DNA of 64,000 nucleotides from Cornus controversa. Taxonomy: Eukaryota; Streptophyta; Magnoliopsida; Cornales; Cornaceae. Position 1 is the first letter of the stretch. Each line of letters starts with the position of its first letter. Below, one piece after another: positions 60,511 through 64,000 of the stretch. Under the pieces are notes generated by a model, which was not told where the DNA came from, searched no databases, and saw only the letters and a program-made list of their open reading frames with translations. The stretch is taken from contig CM048845.1 of the NCBI GenBank assembly GCA_026545225.1, forward strand, positions 87,385,033 to 87,449,032. Direction: 5' to 3'. The position numbers were made by a program, and so were the translations under genes.

Positions 60511-61450
60511 AGAACTTCTTACACACAAGCAAAAAAGAAAAAAAAATCATTAGAAACTATTATCTTAGCCCACACCAAACAAAATAAAGAAACCTTTGTT
60601 GGATAGACTTAAACTACAAATGTACAACACTAGTAAAGTAGATCCCACTGCATTTGCACATGGCTCGACATATTTAATACCATAGGAGGAAACCAAAATG
60701 GATTTCTACTTTTCTGTTGAAATTCTCACTTCTCTTCAAGGACTTCATATTAGTCTTCAATATTACTTAAGGTCTGCAGGAGGATCGGCAGTAAATTCTC
60801 TAAAAATGACTTTTATCAGCCATATTGTCTAAATATGTGCTTAGCTGGAAATATTCATCCTTGCTTAAGTTTATCTCAGCTATTTGTTGCCTTATGCCAC
60901 CAGACACAGTAGGTGCTCAATTAGCAGGATGAGCCTCAAGAATCAACTAATCCATAATTCCATATAATAATTTTAGCTGCAAAACTACAATCACACTGCA
61001 ATAATATTGAAGGGACCCCAATGCAGGTCTCCTAGGAGGACCAAAAACAGCTCCATCCCCACTAAGAAGAATGTATAAGCACCCAACAGTGTGAACAGAG
61101 GCAGACAGAGAAGCCAAAGAAGCTTACAAGAATTCCATAACAGACTAAAATACAAACTGGTTCAATCTATGAGGAAATCCATTAGAGGACTTTATTAAAC
61201 AGGATGACGCAGGAGCACCAAAAAATTCCATATTTATGGTGCTGATCAATATCTTTTCCATCACACCACTTGGCACTCCATGCACAACAAGATCATCCAT
61301 CAACAGTTACTCTTAAAAAACACTGGATCACTTTAGAAACTGGCAAAAGTTTCCAGTCAAGCAACACCTCGTCAGCGAAATCTAATTTCATCCGGAGACG
61401 ACCTAAAAGAAAAATATACTTTATATGGGGAAAAAGGATGCTGATATATA
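60511..61450. other. NAA15 intron sequence, nothing recognised
   Basis: No exon of NAA15 or other gene was recognised. The last eight bases before 61451 (gatatata) should be the hAT target duplication; its partner is outside the window. Confidence 0.5.
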
Positions 61451-61479
61451 CAGTGTTGTTAAAGGCGCGCCTGGGCGCG

Positions 61480-61610
61480 CGCCTAGGCGCCAGGCGCATA
61501 CAGGCGCAGCTTTAGCGCCTGTTGTGTACCTAGGCGAGGCGACCTTCATCAGGCGCGCGCCTGTGTTGCGCTTCTACTGTTTTTACAGGCGCGCTTAGTC
61601 GCGCCTAAGT
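61480..61610. repeat. GGCGC-rich subterminal block of the hAT element
   Basis: About a dozen GCGCC/GGCGC words, some overlapping in GGCGCGCGCC, in a locally GC-rich block. Likely transposase-binding sites, and the most CpG-dense DNA in the right half of the window. Confidence 0.7.
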
Positions 61611-61687
61611 GTTATTTTTTTTACTTTTAATATTTTTCTCTCAAGCCAAAAAGGGCAATTTTGGCTGCTTCTGGACTTCTATTCAAA

Positions 61688-63283
61688 ATGAAAAAATATA
61701 TAAAAGAGGAAGTCCAAGAGACCACGCAAGTTACGCAACATCTACGTGAAGAGGCCACATCAAAAACGAAAGGTTTCAGAGCCCTAGTCCCAAAGGAGTT
61801 CAGCCTTGCAGACGATCACAGATTTCACAGCACAGGTCAGTTCTCTCTCGCCTCCTTCTTCTTCTTCTTCTTCTTCTTCATCTTCTCTCTCTTCGTTTTT
61901 TTCTGTTGGGTGCTCTGTTTTTTTGTTGTTACAGACTTACAGTGTTCTCTAACTTCTCTTTGATGATTTCTTCTTGCAGAGCCAAAAACCAAAAGGACTA
62001 CACCAAGCACTGAAGACCTAGTTGCAGAGAAGTTGAAGACGCCCAGGTCAGTTCTATTTTCTTCTTCTTCTCTGTTCTTCTCTCTTCCTCTCTGTTCTCT
62101 GTTCTCTCTTCTTCTTCTGCTTCTCTGTTCTTCTTCTTCTTCTATCTCCTCTATTCGTCTACTTCTTCTCTCTTCTTCAGTTCTTCTTCATCTACTTCTT
62201 CTCTCTTCTTCAGTTCTTCTCTGTTCTTCTTCTTCTCTCTCCTCTGTTCGTCTTCTTCTCTTTCTTTTTTCTGTGCTCTGTTCTTTTCTTCTCTTCTCTC
62301 TTCTTCTTTTTCCCTGTTCTTCTCTCTTCTTCTTCTCTCTTCCTCTCTGTTCTTCTTCTTCTTCTTCTTCTTCTTCTTCTGCTTCTCTGTTCTTCTTCTT
62401 CTCTCTCCTCTGTTCGTCTTCTTCTCTTTCTTTTTTCTTTTTTCTGTGCTCTGTTTTTTGCTTTATCTTCTCTTCTCTGTTTTTTCTTCTTTTCTCTCTT
62501 CTTCTTCTTCTTCCCTGTTCTTCTTCTCTCTTCTTCTTCTTATTCTCTGTTCTTCTCTCTTCCTCTCTGTTCATCTTCTTCTGCTTCTCTGTTCTTCTTC
62601 TTCTCTCTCCTCTGTTCGTCTACTTCTCTCTTCTTTAGTTCTTCTTCGTCTACTTCTTTCTTCTTCAGTTCTTCTTCTCTGTTCTTCTTCTTCTCTCTCC
62701 ACTGTTTGTTTACTTCTTTTCTTTCTTCTCTCTTTTTTTTGTGCTCTGTTTTTTGCTTTATCTTCTCCTCTGTTTTTTCTTCTCTTCTCTCGATTTTACA
62801 GTCTTCTATATTCTTCTTCTCTGTTCTTGTACTGCTGTCTTGCTGTCTTGTGCTTTCTTTTTTTAACAATTTTTTTTTCTTTTTTTGGTGCTGTCTTGTT
62901 CTTTTTCTTTTTAACATATATATATTTTTTATTCAATTTTGCCTCTTGGGTTTGCAGTTTGCTAACTTTGCTCAATTGAATAGTTTAGATTTTTTTTCCA
63001 CTAAATTAAATGATATCCTAAATGGCAATTAGCTGTTAGCTTGTTGCCTCTTGGGTTTGCTGAATTAAGTAGCTCAGTTTTTTTTCTTCCCTGAATTGAA
63101 TGATTTCCTAAATGACAATTATTTGTTCACTTGTTCTCTGTTGGGTTGCTGTTTTGCTGTTTGCTGATTTTTTTTTTCCTAAATGACAATTAGTTGTTCA
63201 CTTGTTCAGTTGTTCCCTGTTTGTTTTGTTGTTTGAAGTTTGCTGAATTAAGTAGTCCGCATGCTATTTTTCTTTGTAGATAG
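61688..63283 (+). other. Leader exons of the hAT transcript with a 72-codon upstream ORF
   Basis: A frame from ATG 61688 stays open to the donor at 61835 (CACAG|GTCAG), through exon 61980-62046, and stops at 63281-63283 just after the third acceptor (TTTGTAG|ATAG). It begins MKKYIKEEVQETTQ and ends EDLVAEKLKTPR. It is out of frame with the transposase ATG at 63300. Both introns start with almost the same sequence (CAGGTCAGTTCT then TTC repeats), so the exon-intron unit may have been duplicated. Confidence 0.5.
61850..62890. repeat. TTC/CT-rich pyrimidine tract in hAT introns
   Basis: About 1 kb of nearly pure pyrimidine on the + strand, built from ttcttctt-ctctc and gttcttcttctctctcctctg units repeated many times. 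Long open frames on both strands (Ser/Leu/Phe-rich or Glu/Arg/Lys-rich) are a trivial result of the repeat and not genes. Confidence 0.9.
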
Positions 63284-63299
63284 AGATAGATAGAAAAAA

Positions 63300-64000
63300 A
63301 TGTCAAAGGATCCAGCCTGGAATTATTGTCACCTGAAAAATCCACAAGACAAAAATGCTGTTACTTGCAATTTTTGTGCAAAAGAATCCAAAGGAGGCAT
63401 TTATAGAGCGAAACAACATATTGTTGGCGGTTGTCGGAACGTGCAGGCGTGTAAAAAGTGCCCTGAACACGTGAAAGAAGAGATTAGAGAATATATGTCC
63501 AAGAAGAAAGAAGAAAAGGAACAAACAAATTTGTTACCTGATTTTGATGACATCGATCATCAAGAAGAGGATGAGGATGATGTTGCAATTCTTGATCCTA
63601 AGGGCAAAAGACTGGCAAGTGGAAGCAATAACATTCAACCACACGGTCCACACTCTAAAAAGTCAAAGCAAAAAGGCCCTATTGATTTGTACTTCACCCC
63701 TCCTCCGGAAGTAGCCGTTCAAAATAGAAAATTTGGCAAGGGTGGTAAACAAACAACTATTAATAGTGCTTGCAAGAAAGAACTTAGAGAGCGGGCATGC
63801 CAACTATTTGCAAGATGGATGTATGACGCTGGGATTTCATTCAATGCTCTCAATTATGATAGCTTTGCACCTGCTATTGAAGCTCTGGGCCAATATGGTG
63901 TAGGAATGAAACCCCCTTCTTATCATGAGGTGAGGGTTCCCTACCTCAAGAAAGAATTGGAACACACAGACAATTTAATGAGGGATCATAGAGAAGAATG
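63300..64000 (+). CDS. hAT transposase, N-terminal 233 residues, continues past window
   Basis: Open from ATG 63300 to the window edge with no stop. Residues 1-60 form a BED zinc finger: an aromatic start (DPAWNYC), a C-x2-C pair (CNFC) and H-x4-C (HIVGGC). An acidic linker (EEDEDDVA), a basic patch (KKSKQKGP) that may be a nuclear signal, then ARWMYDAGISFNALNYDSF and VPYLKKELEHTDNLMRDHRE follow. These open the DUF659 domain of plant hAT transposases. The catalytic DDE core and C-terminal dimer domain would lie to the right. It would cut and reinsert this element and probably the 54414-55260 derivative. Confidence 0.9.
   Translation, partial: MSKDPAWNYCHLKNPQDKNAVTCNFCAKESKGGIYRAKQHIVGGCRNVQACKKCPEHVKEEIREYMSKKKEEKEQTNLLPDFDDIDHQEEDEDDVAILDPKGKRLASGSNNIQPHGPHSKKSKQKGPIDLYFTPPPEVAVQNRKFGKGGKQTTINSACKKELRERACQLFARWMYDAGISFNALNYDSFAPAIEALGQYGVGMKPPSYHEVRVPYLKKELEHTDNLMRDHREE

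Larger units (their letters stand above)
61451..64000 (+). mobile_element. hAT transposon, 5' part, apparently autonomous
   Basis: Starts with terminal repeat CAGTGTTGTTAAAGGCGC, followed by about 150 bp packed with GGCGC/GCGCC words, the subterminal transposase-binding pattern of hAT elements. Leader exons, a roughly 1 kb TTC-rich intron and an uninterrupted BED-finger transposase frame follow. The 3' half and right terminal repeat are outside the window. The insertion lies in a NAA15 intron, with the transposase transcribed against NAA15. Confidence 0.85.

Noticed and set aside
62033-62979. Long Ser/Leu/Phe-rich and Glu/Arg/Lys-rich ORFs of 100-200 codons on both strands
   Set aside because: They are translations of a TTC/CT repeat in an intron; any frame of such a tract is open. 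There is no domain and no codon bias.
1-64000. A novel multi-gene defence or metabolic cluster
   Set aside because: The host genes are well-known single-copy housekeeping or regulatory families with no functional link, and the remaining DNA is explained by transposons and repeats.

Overview
This is a 64 kb piece of plant nuclear DNA, almost certainly from a eudicot. The signs are AT-rich sequence, genes with many introns and canonical GT-AG borders, plant-only families (Aux/IAA, chloroplast glycerate kinase, CYSTM, CDI), abundant (TA)n, (GA)n and (ATA)n microsatellites, and nested plant transposons. I cannot name the species. No prokaryotic feature, CRISPR array or rRNA was seen.

Layout. 1-9440 is a decayed Ty3/gypsy retrotransposon of the TAT type. 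It holds gag, protease, RT, RNase H and integrase remnants on +, then a gag-like antisense ORF on -, then a probable 3' LTR. A 3.3 kb solo LTR with a perfect 5 bp target duplication (AGCAA) splits the antisense ORF. 10782-14567 (+) is the 12-exon gene for D-glycerate 3-kinase. 15115-15697 (-) is a two-exon, 55-residue CYSTM protein whose exons are too short to show up as ORFs. 18484-19332 (-) encodes CDI, a DxD nucleotide-sugar-transferase-like protein, in a single coding exon behind a 5'-UTR intron. 24090-26473 (-) is a three-exon Aux/IAA repressor. 26600-37500 is gene-poor and holds a Helitron end, a foldback, SINE-like repeats and tandem repeats. 38356-42542 (+) is a four-exon multi-pass membrane RING-H2 E3 ligase. 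43.6-47.5 kb is repeat-rich, with a gag-like relic. 48191-58302 (-) gives the last 17 exons (599 residues) of NAA15, the NatA auxiliary subunit; its N-terminal exons lie beyond the window. From 61451 an apparently intact hAT transposon begins, encoding a BED-finger transposase, and runs off the right edge. It sits antisense inside a very large NAA15 intron.

Context. From memory, Arabidopsis At1g80380 (GLYK), At1g80390 (IAA15), At1g80400 (RING) and At1g80410 (NAA15) are neighbours in the same order, so this looks like a conserved eudicot block expanded by transposons. The host genes act in separate pathways: photorespiration, a small membrane protein, a transferase-like protein, auxin response, ubiquitination and co-translational N-acetylation. 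They do not form an operon-like system. I found no convincing new multi-gene system. The best leads are the antisense ORF of the gypsy element, the unlisted CYSTM gene, the hAT pair in NAA15 introns, the 28.6 kb foldback, and the unusual number of near-perfect short tandem duplications.
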